Assembly (NCBI GenBank): GCA_934120735.1
Contig: CAKOVA010000004.1
Location: 1-61,618 of the forward strand
Direction: 5' to 3'
Origin: an uncultured Prevotella sp.
GTDB lineage: Bacteria > Bacteroidota > Bacteroidia > Bacteroidales > Bacteroidaceae
DNA: 61,618 bases
The number at the start of each line of letters is the position of its first letter. The stretch's first letter is position 1. Below are positions 43,979-53,412 of the stretch, piece after piece. The position numbers and the translations under genes are program-made. The notes under the pieces were generated by a model, which saw only the letters and a list, made by a program, of their open reading frames with translations, searched no databases and was not told the origin of the DNA.

Positions 43979-45601
43979 TTACTTATTACGAATCCATCTC
44001 TTGTCCCAGATATTCAATTGTTTTTTCGTCTTGTAAACAGAAGGAATGCAAACAACATTCACCTTACTGTCCTTGGCAGCCTGAACATAATAGTAGATGT
44101 TCTTACCGTTGTACTTGCCTGACTTTTGGTGATTCAAGGCAAATGTGTTCGTGCCATCTGTCAACTCACCTGCACTTTTCACGCCCGAGTACTTCACGTC
44201 AATGGTCTTACCCACGGTAGCGTCTTTGATGAGAATATAACGATTGATGTATTTACCATAGTCAGCAGCAAGCTGTGCAAGCGTCACTTCCGTAGGTTTG
44301 GGTGCATCACCCTTGGTAACCTTGGCCAATTCGGTTTGCAACGACGTGGCTTCAGGAAGTCCGTTGTATGCATAGCCAGCACCCCACACACGTCCATTGA
44401 TGACATCACCCACAGCAAGAGTTGAATTGCCACTGTAAAGTAGCAAGCCACCTGTTGCGTCTTCAACGAAAATGTTGCTGCCATTCTTGTAGGTCACCTT
44501 AGCATCGGTGAGCATAACGTCGAAGTTCACCTGCTTATTTCTATCAGTACTGGCTGATATGGCAGATGAAATTCCTGCGATACCGCCTGTGGTGACAGGT
44601 GTAGTACCCAGCTGAATGATGGAAACTGACAATACAGACTCTTCCTTTCCCTTGGTACTCTTGAATGTAAGTGTGCCCTCACGGTTCTTGCCAGTGGCGT
44701 TCTCAGAAGGATTGATGGTAAATACCAAGTCACCCTTCTTGTTGACTGTGTAGCCTGGTTCTATCGTCATCCAGTCGACATCCGACTTGAAATTCAAGCC
44801 TTCGCCTTTCTGTGTGATGGTGATGTTGAACGGTTTGGCCTCCTTGTCGATGGTTTTGTTGGTCTCTTTGCTGAGCAAGAGCGCCTTCTTCACTGAGATA
44901 AATGTGGCATCCACTATCTCAATAGTCGTGTTATAGGTCGTCCTCGCACCTTCAACAGTGACAAGATCGCCAGGAGCGATGTTAAACTTCTTCCAGTTAT
45001 AAGCGCCTGATGCGTCCTTTGTACCATAGATATAGAGCTCGTTGCCCTCGTTGTCTACCATGTACCAGTTACCGTATGAGGTGTTAATGATTTTACCACA
45101 CATACCTGTCACGCGGTAGGTTTTGCTGTCAACCCCCTTCAATACATCCTTCACAGTACTTTCGGGTGTGGGAGAATCGTCAATCTGAGCAACGATGATG
45201 TTCTGATATTTGTCACCGGCTTTGATGCGTACGGTGACCGAACGCGTCGCCGTTGTAGCGCCAACGGTGAATGAGATGTCGGTAGTTCCTGCGCCACCAC
45301 TCAGTTGTGACACTTTGATCCAACTGTTTTCCTTGGTTGCCATCTGACTAGTAGGAACCTGATATTTCACGATACCCTTTTCATCATCCAGCGAATCGGC
45401 CTTCACCGGAACCATGAAGTCCATGCTCCAGTCTTCCGTAGCCGTCACGGTAATCTTCTGCGTTCCACCTTTCACGTCGAAGGCCACATAAGAAGAAGAC
45501 ACCTTCAAGTTGTCCAAATAGGTGGGTTCGTTGTCGTCAGCACAGCCTGTAAACATGGCTATGACTGCGATGAACGATGGAATGATATATTTTAGTTTCA
45601 T
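43979..45601 (-). CDS. Lipoprotein with BACON and OB-fold (DUF5689-like) domains
   Basis: 540 residues. Lipobox AMFTGC, Cys about residue 19. Two BACON-type beta-sandwich regions (about 30-140: YVAFDVKGGTQKITVTATEDWSM; and about 265-335: TIEPGYTVNKKGDLVFTINPSENATG), separated and followed by OB-fold segments (VTGMCGKIINTSYGNWYMVDNEGNELYIYG; VMLTDAKVTYKNGSNIFVEDATGGLLLYSG). Likely a surface lipoprotein working with the TonB receptor 39 bp upstream, as lid or ligand binder. Ligand unknown. Confidence 0.85.
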   Translation of the reverse strand: MKLKYIIPSFIAVIAMFTGCADDNEPTYLDNLKVSSSYVAFDVKGGTQKITVTATEDWSMDFMVPVKADSLDDEKGIVKYQVPTSQMATKENSWIKVSQLSGGAGTTDISFTVGATTATRSVTVRIKAGDKYQNIIVAQIDDSPTPESTVKDVLKGVDSKTYRVTGMCGKIINTSYGNWYMVDNEGNELYIYGTKDASGAYNWKKFNIAPGDLVTVEGARTTYNTTIEIVDATFISVKKALLLSKETNKTIDKEAKPFNITITQKGEGLNFKSDVDWMTIEPGYTVNKKGDLVFTINPSENATGKNREGTLTFKSTKGKEESVLSVSIIQLGTTPVTTGGIAGISSAISASTDRNKQVNFDVMLTDAKVTYKNGSNIFVEDATGGLLLYSGNSTLAVGDVINGRVWGAGYAYNGLPEATSLQTELAKVTKGDAPKPTEVTLAQLAADYGKYINRYILIKDATVGKTIDVKYSGVKSAGELTDGTNTFALNHQKSGKYNGKNIYYYVQAAKDSKVNVVCIPSVYKTKKQLNIWDKRWIRNK

Positions 45602-45640
45602 ATCCTTTTGTTTTACTATTAATTAAATGTATGCTTGACT

Positions 45641-48600
45641 TTAGTTAAACGTGTACTTGATACCCACCGACATGTACCAGCACTGGCCGATAGAATAGCT
45701 CGGTGTGAACGTTTCGGTATTGCCATTGATGGATTTTGGTGTAGAGAACTTAGCCACACCGTCTGTGTCAACACCCTCGTATTTGAGGATACGGGCATCC
45801 GAACCGATGGCAGGATTCAAGTATTTGGCCACACCCCACTTTGAGTCAAAGAGGTTGAGCAGGTTCTTAATGTCGAAGCTCAGCTGCAAACCATGCTTTG
45901 TCTTACCTACGTTAAGTTTGAAATCGTGCTTGTAAGCGAAGTCAATGCGATGCACCCAAGGCGAGTAAAGCGCGTAAGCCTCGGCATATTCGCCTTGATG
46001 TTTGCTCAGATAACCATTGGCATGCACATAGTCCATGAAGCGAGTTTTATCGTCTTCCGATACGAAACGGAATTGCTTGTCGGCCACTTGCTGATCGGTA
46101 GGAATGTAGATGGCGTCATAATTGTATCCGTCACCGTTCATATCATTGGTGGTCATGAACGAGTAGTTGGCTCCACCTCTCCATCCTTCATAGAACAAAC
46201 TATAGTGATTACCACTCTTGTCGTGGATGGTAGCCGATGCCACCAATCGGTCGGGCGTGTTGTATTGCGAGTTGTGCAACTTGATGTGGTTCGGTCCCTC
46301 CACAGTTGGAACGTAGGTGAATGCCGACTCTGCGTTAGAACCAGGCATGCCCGTCACACTCTTAGCCACGTTGTGAGTATAGGCAGCCATCAAGCTAACC
46401 CACTCTGCCGGCTGTACATTGGCGGTTAAGTTAGCCGTCCAACCATAGCCGCGACTGGTATTCTCCAAGACAAAAGCCTTGGTGTTGGTACGGAATCCCG
46501 TAGGATAGATAGGACGGTTGTCCACACCATTCAACCGAGCGAACCCGCCCACAGAAGGAATACTCCAGTCTGAAATGGTGGTTTCGTTGAGCGTCTTATT
46601 GTAAATAAACTCACCCGACAAGGTGAATGGGAACGACACCGGTACTTGATAATCGATAGCCACGGATGCTTTCCATACCTGTGGCAACTTAAAGTTTTCT
46701 GACACGGCAGCGATAGCAGATGGAACTGTTCCGTCCTCGGGTTTGATGGTAGAAGGATAGCCCAAAGAAATCAGTTTGTCATAGAGCGCTTTCTGCGTAG
46801 CCTTGCCATTGGCATCGGTCACCAGTCCGCCTGCAAAGGTATCCATGTCGAAGCCTCGTTTGGCAGCGTTGGCAGCGTTAATTTGTGCCTGATACTGCAC
46901 CATACCACCGTTGGTAGGCATGTTGGTGAAGAACACCAGTGGCAAGTTACCGGCAAAGAGACCCGTACCGCCACGCACCTTGAGCGACTTGTCACCCAAG
47001 ACATCCCAGGTAAATCCTACACGAGGTGAGAATATCCAGTTGGCTGAAGGCCACTTACCCGTATCAATGCGACGCCCGTCGTAATCAAGGTCATAGATAG
47101 CCTTGTTGGTAATCAAGTCGCTGTTGACGAATGAGAGATTGTCAATGCGCAGACCGTAAACCAACTTGAAGTTGTCCATCACCGACCATTCATCCTGTCC
47201 GTATACAGAAATCTTGTTGCTGCGTACACGAGCGGCCGGCGCACTCTCGCCATCATAGCCGTAAGTGAGATTCACAATCTCGGGAGCGGCACCATTGATG
47301 AAATCGTCCAGACTGCTATAGCGATAGTAGCCCGTACCATTACGCATGTAGGCATTGTCCGCCATCTTGTATTCGTAGGCCAGTCCACCGGTAATTTTAT
47401 GCTTTCCTGCATAGTAAGTCAACTCGTCCTTCACGTTCCAAACATCGTTATGAACGGCATTGTTCCATGTAAACAGCTCGTAACCCAACGACAGGTAAGC
47501 CTGTCCGCCTTTCAGGATATCAATGAAGGGGAATTCAGAAGAATTAGAACTACGCAAGTCGTCCAGCTTTGAATAGGTTGCCAACAACTGGTTGGAAAGA
47601 TTCTCTGTCAGGCGACTATTTAAGTCGAACGAGAACGAGTGTACCAGGTTGTCCATCGAATACATGGTATTAGCATACGCCATAGACGCCTGCGACAAAC
47701 GGCCTTCCGACATGCGTGTGCCGCCATCCATAGACGATGCATTAGGCGAGCGCCAGGTCATGTTCTTGGTGTAGTTGTAACGCAAGGCCAAACGGTGCTG
47801 GTCAGTGATGTTCCAGTCTAAGCGTGCCAACAGCTTGGTGTTGCTGATGTCTGCGGGAAAGCTGGTGTACGAACCTGTATTGTATCCATATTTCTTGTTC
47901 ACAAAGTCAGAAACAGTCTGCAAATCCTTGATTGTTGTACGCGAAATATACTCTTGAGCGTTGGCCACACCGTCCTCAGAGGCTCTCCAACGGTTAGCTA
48001 CCGTAGGAACCTTTTCTGTTTCACCATTCACGAAGAAGAACAACTTGTTCTTGATAATCGGGCCACCCAACGTAAAACCGTAGGTAGTCTTGCGATCCTT
48101 CTCGCGCGCATTGGTAATCTGGAATCCTTCGACAGCATCGCCTCGCATGTTCTCATTTTGGTGATAAATGTACGCGCTGCCCTTGAAAGCATTGGTACCC
48201 GACTTGGTAATGGCATTCACACCACCACCGATGAAGTTGGTTTGGCGCACGTCGTAGGGAGCAATTACCACCTGCAACTCTTCAATAGCTTCGATGGAGA
48301 TGGGGTTGCCACCACCTGGAAGAGCCGATGACAAACCAAAGTTGTTGTTGAAGTTGGCACCATCCACGGTGAAGTTGGCCGTACGACCATCCGTTCCGAC
48401 AAAGCTCATGCCATTGCCTCCATAAGGAGAAAGACGCGTGATGTCGGTGATACTGCGGCTCACCGTAGGCAGATTCATCATCTGCGAATTGTTGATGTTG
48501 GTCGAAGCACCGGTCTTCTCTTGCGCAAACTTGGATGCCGTAGCACTGACAACAACCTCGCCCAGCATGGCGGCGTCTTCCGAAAGGGTGACGCCAAGGT

Positions 48601-48910
48601 TATACACCTCACCCAACTGAAGCGTGATATCCTTGTAAGTCTTCGTCTGGTGTCCCACGTAGCTCACCGTAACGGCATAAGGACCACCTGTACGCATACC
48701 CTGAATGTTAAAACGTCCGTTCACGTTGGTCACTGCCGAATAGGTAGTTCCAGAAGGCTCGTGTACCGCCTGGACGGTCGCACCAATGAGTTCTTCGCCG
48801 GTTCCCTCAAGGGTAACCTTACCACTCATTGCGGATGTTGTAACCTGTGCCACGATAGATGTGCACAACCACATCATCATGGACATCAGAAAAACAATTT
48901 TTTTCTGCAT
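45641..48910 (-). CDS. TonB-dependent receptor, Oar-like
   Basis: 1089 residues. Signal peptide (residues 1-22, ending IVAQ), then a carboxypeptidase-regulatory-like beta domain (about 25-110, GKVTLEGTGEELIGATVQAV), a plug domain (about 115-240, GEVVVSATASKFAQEKTGAS) and a large outer-membrane barrel ending YSIGQCWYMSVGIKYTFN. Imports or binds an unknown ligand using TonB (18.1-18.8 kb). Oar-type receptors in Bacteroidetes often pair with a lipoprotein, as here. Confidence 0.92.
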   Translation of the reverse strand: MQKKIVFLMSMMMWLCTSIVAQVTTSAMSGKVTLEGTGEELIGATVQAVHEPSGTTYSAVTNVNGRFNIQGMRTGGPYAVTVSYVGHQTKTYKDITLQLGEVYNLGVTLSEDAAMLGEVVVSATASKFAQEKTGASTNINNSQMMNLPTVSRSITDITRLSPYGGNGMSFVGTDGRTANFTVDGANFNNNFGLSSALPGGGNPISIEAIEELQVVIAPYDVRQTNFIGGGVNAITKSGTNAFKGSAYIYHQNENMRGDAVEGFQITNAREKDRKTTYGFTLGGPIIKNKLFFFVNGETEKVPTVANRWRASEDGVANAQEYISRTTIKDLQTVSDFVNKKYGYNTGSYTSFPADISNTKLLARLDWNITDQHRLALRYNYTKNMTWRSPNASSMDGGTRMSEGRLSQASMAYANTMYSMDNLVHSFSFDLNSRLTENLSNQLLATYSKLDDLRSSNSSEFPFIDILKGGQAYLSLGYELFTWNNAVHNDVWNVKDELTYYAGKHKITGGLAYEYKMADNAYMRNGTGYYRYSSLDDFINGAAPEIVNLTYGYDGESAPAARVRSNKISVYGQDEWSVMDNFKLVYGLRIDNLSFVNSDLITNKAIYDLDYDGRRIDTGKWPSANWIFSPRVGFTWDVLGDKSLKVRGGTGLFAGNLPLVFFTNMPTNGGMVQYQAQINAANAAKRGFDMDTFAGGLVTDANGKATQKALYDKLISLGYPSTIKPEDGTVPSAIAAVSENFKLPQVWKASVAIDYQVPVSFPFTLSGEFIYNKTLNETTISDWSIPSVGGFARLNGVDNRPIYPTGFRTNTKAFVLENTSRGYGWTANLTANVQPAEWVSLMAAYTHNVAKSVTGMPGSNAESAFTYVPTVEGPNHIKLHNSQYNTPDRLVASATIHDKSGNHYSLFYEGWRGGANYSFMTTNDMNGDGYNYDAIYIPTDQQVADKQFRFVSEDDKTRFMDYVHANGYLSKHQGEYAEAYALYSPWVHRIDFAYKHDFKLNVGKTKHGLQLSFDIKNLLNLFDSKWGVAKYLNPAIGSDARILKYEGVDTDGVAKFSTPKSINGNTETFTPSYSIGQCWYMSVGIKYTFN

Positions 48911-48969
48911 TTTTGTGTTAATTTTTAATTAAAAAAGAGGCATGAAAACCTGTTATACTTATTTCACTG

Positions 48970-48977
48970 CAAAATTA
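48970..48977 (-). promoter_or_regulatory. -7 box (TAATTTTG, minus strand) for the TonB receptor operon
   Basis: CAAAATTA on + reads TAATTTTG on minus, 59 bp before the receptor start codon. Confidence 0.5.
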
Positions 48978-49054
48978 ACCAAATATTTTCATATAATCGT
49001 TACATATTGGTTACAATTTAGTTATGCATTTACCCGCAGAGGAATTTTTTAACA

Positions 49055-49122
49055 GTAGAGGCGAAATTTATCACGCCCGTAGAGCCATCCGCGTGTCGAA
49101 ATGTGCTCAATCACGCCTCTAC
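49055..49122. repeat. Inverted repeat with GTAGAGGCG/CGCCTCTAC ends
   Basis: Arms GTAGAGGCG (49055-49063) and CGCCTCTAC (49114-49122); ATCACGCC also occurs inside. Same general type as the element at 60171-60260 (GTAGGGGCGTGATT ends). Confidence 0.7.
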
Positions 49123-49326
49123 GTATTTCGGAACGTGATGACGAGTGGATGAGCCCAGCAAATAATCAGGCCTTACGAATGTAAAATGTTTTGCTCGAAA
49201 AACACCCCAAAAACAGGGTTTCAAAACTTGCAAAATAGAAAAAATCAATAGGCTTACAGGATGCAAAACAGGAGATTGGCAGGGTGGAAAAAACGTATTT
49301 TTGAGTAAAAACATAGCGTTGGCCAC

Positions 49327-49414
49327 CCTATATGCATCCTTTTGGTGGCCAATTTGCATGCCATTGACCTGCAAAGGCATACAGATTGGCGTGTTAAAGC
49401 AATGCTTTTACCCC
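49327..49414 (+). repeat. 22-bp repeat array L6 (4 degenerate units)
   Basis: Units start at 49327, 49349, 49371 and 49393. Unit 2 is CCAATTTGCATGCCATTG plus four bases; the last is GTTAAAGCAATGCTTTTACC, shared with array L7. The 22-bp step is exact although the bases have drifted. Confidence 0.72.
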
Positions 49415-49730
49415 AAAATCCGTATCAAACGCATCTATAAACACGCAGAAAATTCACAAATTACTGAATACAAAATAGTTACAAACATGAGCCATGCTTG
49501 TCGTATTTGCAACGCTCATCACCGTTGTTTGCAAATAAGCCAAGGAGCTAAAGCCATGTTGTCAAGAAAATTCAGCATCATGCTGCGTCCCTCCTATCCA
49601 CGTGGTCAATCTATCCTGTAGGTGCATATAACTATTCTGCGGTAAATAACTCCTTAACACCTTGCCCACCTAAACAACAATTATGCCTTCACACTTTCTA
49701 CAAAAATGAGATCTATGTGCGGATTACGCC

Positions 49731-49919
49731 CTGTAAGGGCTAAAGCATATAGCCCAGGGTAACGCCCTGGGATAACATGTGGTGAGGGTTTACGCCCTGT
49801 AGGGGCAAAAGCGTCCTCTGTCCTGCAAGTTATACGTGCTTTTGCCCTTTCAGGGCGACCACTATGCTACCTATCCACCTCAGGGCGATGCCCTGGGCTA
49901 TATGCTTTTGGGCTTACAG
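49731..49919. repeat. Nested inverted repeat (GGGCGTTGCCCTGGGCTAT type)
   Basis: Outer arms 49731-49770 and 49881-49919 share AAAGCATATAGCCCAGGG with the complement; inner arms near 49792-49816 and 49837-49858 share GCCCTGTAGGGGCAAAAGC. Each arm also contains CCAGGG/CCCTGG palindromes. From memory, closely similar elements are scattered through many Bacteroidetes genomes. Confidence 0.85.
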
Positions 49920-50081
49920 CCCGATTTTGAGCAAACCTTACCATTTAATATCTACCGCTGAACATCCTGCCCTTAGCATAAGCAAGCCCGCCAATAGCTA
50001 GAAATAACATTAAAAAGGTACATTTAATGAAGTTTAAATGTTCAACCGCCACAATCATTAGGATATTTCGATAAAAATAAG

Positions 50082-50089
50082 TACCTTTG
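50082..50089 (+). promoter_or_regulatory. -7 box (TACCTTTG) for rpoD
   Basis: TACCTTTG fits TAnnTTTG and lies 68 bp before the rpoD start. Confidence 0.55.
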
Positions 50090-50157
50090 CAAGGTTTATT
50101 GTACATATTAATTCAATATTCAGATTATCAATCAGTTAGAAGTTTAGGGTATTTAGG

Positions 50158-51030
50158 ATGAGACAATTAAAAATTCAGAAAAGCATTACCAATCGTTCAA
50201 GTGAAGCGTTAGACAAATATCTTGTAGAGATAGGCCGCGCACCCCTGATATCAATTGACGAGGAAATAGAACTCGCACAAAAGATTAAGAAGGGCGGACC
50301 AGAAGGCGAAAGAGCCAAAGACAAGCTTGTCACTGCCAACTTGCGATTCGTTGTTTCTGTAGCTAAACAATACCAGCATCAAGGACTATCACTGACAGAC
50401 CTGATTGACGAAGGCAACATTGGGCTGATTAAGGCAGCTCAGAAGTTTGACGAAACGCGTGGATTCAAATTCATTTCGTATGCCGTTTGGTGGATTCGCC
50501 AAAGCATCTTGCAAGCTATTGCAGAACAGAGCCGCATCGTCAGACTGCCCCTCAACCAGGTGGGATCGCTCAACAAGATTAATCACGAAATCAACAGGTT
50601 CGAGCAAGAGAACCACCGCCGCCCCTCTATCACTGAGTTGTCGGATGCAACGAACATCGATGAAGACAAAATCAGTCAGAGCATGATGGCCGACGGACAC
50701 CATGTGAGTATAGATGCTCCTTTCCAGGACGGCGAAGACAACACCATGCTCGACGTGATGCCCAGCGGCGAAGACAGCCGAACCGACAGGCATGTAGACC
50801 ATGAGTCGATGGCGCAAGAGCTTAATGCGGTACTCGGCAAGGTGCTGAAAGACCGTGAGATAACCATCATCAAAGAATGCTTCGGCATTGGTCGTCCCGA
50901 GAAAGGACTGGAAGAAATTGGCGATCAGCTGGGACTGACGCGCGAACGCGTGAGACAAATTCGCGAAAAAAGTATTGCGAAGCTACGTGACAGCGGTAAT
51001 GCAAAAATCCTGATGAAATATTTAGGATAG
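50158..51030 (+). CDS. rpoD: Primary RNA polymerase sigma factor (RpoD/SigA)
   Basis: 290 residues, the short form of Bacteroidetes without region 1.1. Region 1.2 DKYLVEIGRAPLIS, region 2 NLRFVVSVAKQYQHQGLSLTDLIDEGNIGLIKAAQKF and YAVWWIRQSILQAI, region 3 around LNKINHEINRFEQ, and region 4 KGLEEIGDQLGLTRERVRQIREKSIAKLR. Recognises the TAnnTTTG / TTTG promoters seen across this window. Monocistronic, with a strong terminator after it. Confidence 0.96.
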   Translation: MRQLKIQKSITNRSSEALDKYLVEIGRAPLISIDEEIELAQKIKKGGPEGERAKDKLVTANLRFVVSVAKQYQHQGLSLTDLIDEGNIGLIKAAQKFDETRGFKFISYAVWWIRQSILQAIAEQSRIVRLPLNQVGSLNKINHEINRFEQENHRRPSITELSDATNIDEDKISQSMMADGHHVSIDAPFQDGEDNTMLDVMPSGEDSRTDRHVDHESMAQELNAVLGKVLKDREITIIKECFGIGRPEKGLEEIGDQLGLTRERVRQIREKSIAKLRDSGNAKILMKYLG

Positions 51031-51053
51031 ATTTTATTGGACAAAAAATGCAG

Positions 51054-51090
51054 CGGCCTCAAGCATGGATTTATGCTTGGGGCCGTTTTT
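51054..51090 (+). terminator. Intrinsic terminator of rpoD
   Basis: CGGCCTCAAGCAT (51054-51066) pairs with ATGCTTGGGGCCG (51073-51085) around a 6-nt loop, followed by TTTTT. Starts 24 bp after the rpoD stop. Confidence 0.92.
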
Positions 51091-51170
51091 ATATGGCTGG
51101 ATGATGGCCGAAAACGTGACACGCCAACCGCCATCATCCTGTGTTAAAGAAGCATCTGGCTTGAAAATTC

Positions 51171-53375
51171 CTACTTATTGGCTACCAAATCTTCCATCAC
51201 GAAAGCCTCTTTCATACCGATGCCATACTGTTGTAACAGGTCGGCATCCATCGCAAAGACCTCGTTCAGAAAATTGCCGCCACCCGGCCTGCGTCGCTCT
51301 TTCTTCGCTTTAGTCACATATTGCCTGAACAAGTCGATGGCCTCTTCCACGTTGGACAGAAACCATTGACAATAACCGGCATTCAAACAATCGGTTGGCA
51401 TGCGGTGCTTATTGGCCAACAGGCGCTTGTAGATGGGAGCTGCCTGCTGAGGTTTCTGCTGCTGTAGATACCCCCAAGCCAACGAACGCTGGATGGACAA
51501 ATTCTCGGGATGGTCGTAATTCAACTTGAACAGCAGGCTCATCCCCTCCTCTATCTCGTCATTGTTCATCAGCGACACAGCTAAATTCAGCTGCACATGC
51601 TCGTTCGTAGCATCCATTTCCAACAACTTTTTATTGTATTCGACGGCCTGCTCATAGTCTTCCAGATAAAAACCGGTGAGTGCTTTCCCACGAATGGCCT
51701 GCATGTCATCGGCATTCAGCTCCAAAACGTTCGTGTAAGCCATGTCGGCCGACCGATAATCTTTCTCCCGATAATACGCCATGGCAGCTAGTCGCCAATA
51801 CTCTATGTCTTCACTATCCACATACGCGCCGAGCAATTGCCACAGCTCTCTGTAGAAATGGTGCTTGTAAAGGAACTTTCCTACTTCCGTCATCCTATCC
51901 TTCAAGGGCGACTCACGAAAATAAGGGCACATCACGAAGAACGCACTGTTTTCGCTAGCGCTTGTATCAAACGGATTGTGAAAATCGTTTTTGTTGTGGT
52001 AGATGCGATAAAAACGGTACAAGTCCTGCAAATACATTCGCCTGATGTAGGCAGAACTGTTTTTCTCTTCCATGCTGACCGAGGTGCCAAGGATGTCTTG
52101 ACTGTTGAGCATTTCGCGCATGTTTTGAGGTATTTTGTCAATGATTGACGACAGTGCCAGCGCAAAAGAATATTTATCCGAGTCGCAGAATGGCCCACTC
52201 TCGAGCAACAACTGCATGAATTTGTTGCCACCCAGTTTGTCGTTCACCTGCCTGAGTTCAGGATGATCTTCGTAGAAAGGTACGAACCAGTTGCTCAATG
52301 TGGTGAAGAACGCGAACCGTTTCATTTGTGAGAAGCCACCGAAATAGATGTCCGACCCAGCCTTCTGCATGTTCATCATTTGGTTAAAGTTGCGTTCCAT
52401 CTCCTCCATGGCCTTGTCTGCTGCCCCCGGGTTGAGCATTTCATCTACCTCATCTTCTTCTTTTTCGACGATGCCCGCACGCGAAATGCTGATGTTACTG
52501 CCTTTCATGAGGTTGGGAATGATGTCTTTTTGCAGCTTTTCATTGTCGGCATCGGCGTTCATACAGTAGAACATTTGCATTTGCAACTCCACCAATTCAC
52601 GGCAGGTTTGCTCATCTTGACACAACGTGTTGATGGTCTGTTGTATCTCGGGATAGATATCTCCCTCGTTTTCTGGCAACGACAGCACGATTCCTACCAA
52701 CGCCCGTTGCCTGAGATGCGGTTCGGTTGCCTGGCGATAGACCTGTACCAGCGTTTGAAACTGATGGATATCGAACAGTTGGATGGCCGACAACATCACG
52801 CCACTCAGCAACAACTGGACGTCAATGGCGTCGATGGTGGGCGACAAAAGCAGCTCTTGGGCGAACTTAGCCGTGCTTTCATTCCATTGCGGAGACACCA
52901 GGAGTGCGCTAAAAAGCTTTTTAACATATTGCTGATGACGGTCGTAAAGTTCCTGTTTTCTGGCCTTCTGCGCATCCTGAGGCTCGAGCGAAAGCAACGC
53001 TATATCCTGCACGAACGCCTCCAATCGCGTCTTAATCGCATCAAAGTCGGCATCCAGCGACTGCACGTCCATATAGGCTGCTTGGTACGAAGGGTTCTCG
53101 TTGAGGAACACAGCCAGCTGCACATCGGCGTTCAGGACATACAGTGTTAGTAACAAACGGTCGTAAACCTCCTCAAACTGGGGGTCATTCAGGCCCTTGC
53201 GCATGTAAGACTTCATGAGTTCGTAATCGCTCTCAATGCGACTGATGCGTGCGTCAAAAGCGTGAAGTTTATACGATTTGATAAAAGAACGAAGGCTTTT
53301 CAAGGCCTCGCCTACGTTCTGTTCGGATGTAATGACATTCCTTATCTGCTGTAATTCGCTATCTGTGTATTCCAA
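51171..53375 (-). CDS. Large tetratricopeptide repeat protein
   Basis: 734 residues. Largely helical. The C-terminal third has clear TPRs (YYREKDYRSADMAYTNVLELNADD; FYLEDYEQAVEYNKKLLEMDATN), while the N-terminal part is a longer alpha-solenoid without a named domain. No signal peptide or membrane helix, so cytoplasmic. Probably a scaffold. Upstream neighbour across 37 bp is the substrate-binding lipoprotein, same strand. Confidence 0.82.
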   Translation of the reverse strand: MEYTDSELQQIRNVITSEQNVGEALKSLRSFIKSYKLHAFDARISRIESDYELMKSYMRKGLNDPQFEEVYDRLLLTLYVLNADVQLAVFLNENPSYQAAYMDVQSLDADFDAIKTRLEAFVQDIALLSLEPQDAQKARKQELYDRHQQYVKKLFSALLVSPQWNESTAKFAQELLLSPTIDAIDVQLLLSGVMLSAIQLFDIHQFQTLVQVYRQATEPHLRQRALVGIVLSLPENEGDIYPEIQQTINTLCQDEQTCRELVELQMQMFYCMNADADNEKLQKDIIPNLMKGSNISISRAGIVEKEEDEVDEMLNPGAADKAMEEMERNFNQMMNMQKAGSDIYFGGFSQMKRFAFFTTLSNWFVPFYEDHPELRQVNDKLGGNKFMQLLLESGPFCDSDKYSFALALSSIIDKIPQNMREMLNSQDILGTSVSMEEKNSSAYIRRMYLQDLYRFYRIYHNKNDFHNPFDTSASENSAFFVMCPYFRESPLKDRMTEVGKFLYKHHFYRELWQLLGAYVDSEDIEYWRLAAMAYYREKDYRSADMAYTNVLELNADDMQAIRGKALTGFYLEDYEQAVEYNKKLLEMDATNEHVQLNLAVSLMNNDEIEEGMSLLFKLNYDHPENLSIQRSLAWGYLQQQKPQQAAPIYKRLLANKHRMPTDCLNAGYCQWFLSNVEEAIDLFRQYVTKAKKERRRPGGGNFLNEVFAMDADLLQQYGIGMKEAFVMEDLVANK

Positions 53376-53412
53376 AATACAATCTATGTTAATGATAAAC
53401 TACGTTCAACGG

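Larger units (their letters stand above)
48911..50157. other. 1.25-kb gene-free stretch with several repeat types
   Basis: Divergent region between the TonB receptor (-) and rpoD (+). Contents: a -7 box for the receptor (48970-48977), an inverted repeat (49055-49122), 22-bp array L6 (49327-49414), a large nested inverted repeat (49731-49919) and the rpoD -7 box (50082-50089). Open frames here (for example 49111-49380 minus and 49301-49621 plus) cross the repeats and look accidental. Confidence 0.75.

Noticed and set aside
49111..49621. Two overlapping frames upstream of rpoD
   Set aside because: They cross the 22-bp array and inverted repeat, lack ribosome sites and have unlikely composition.
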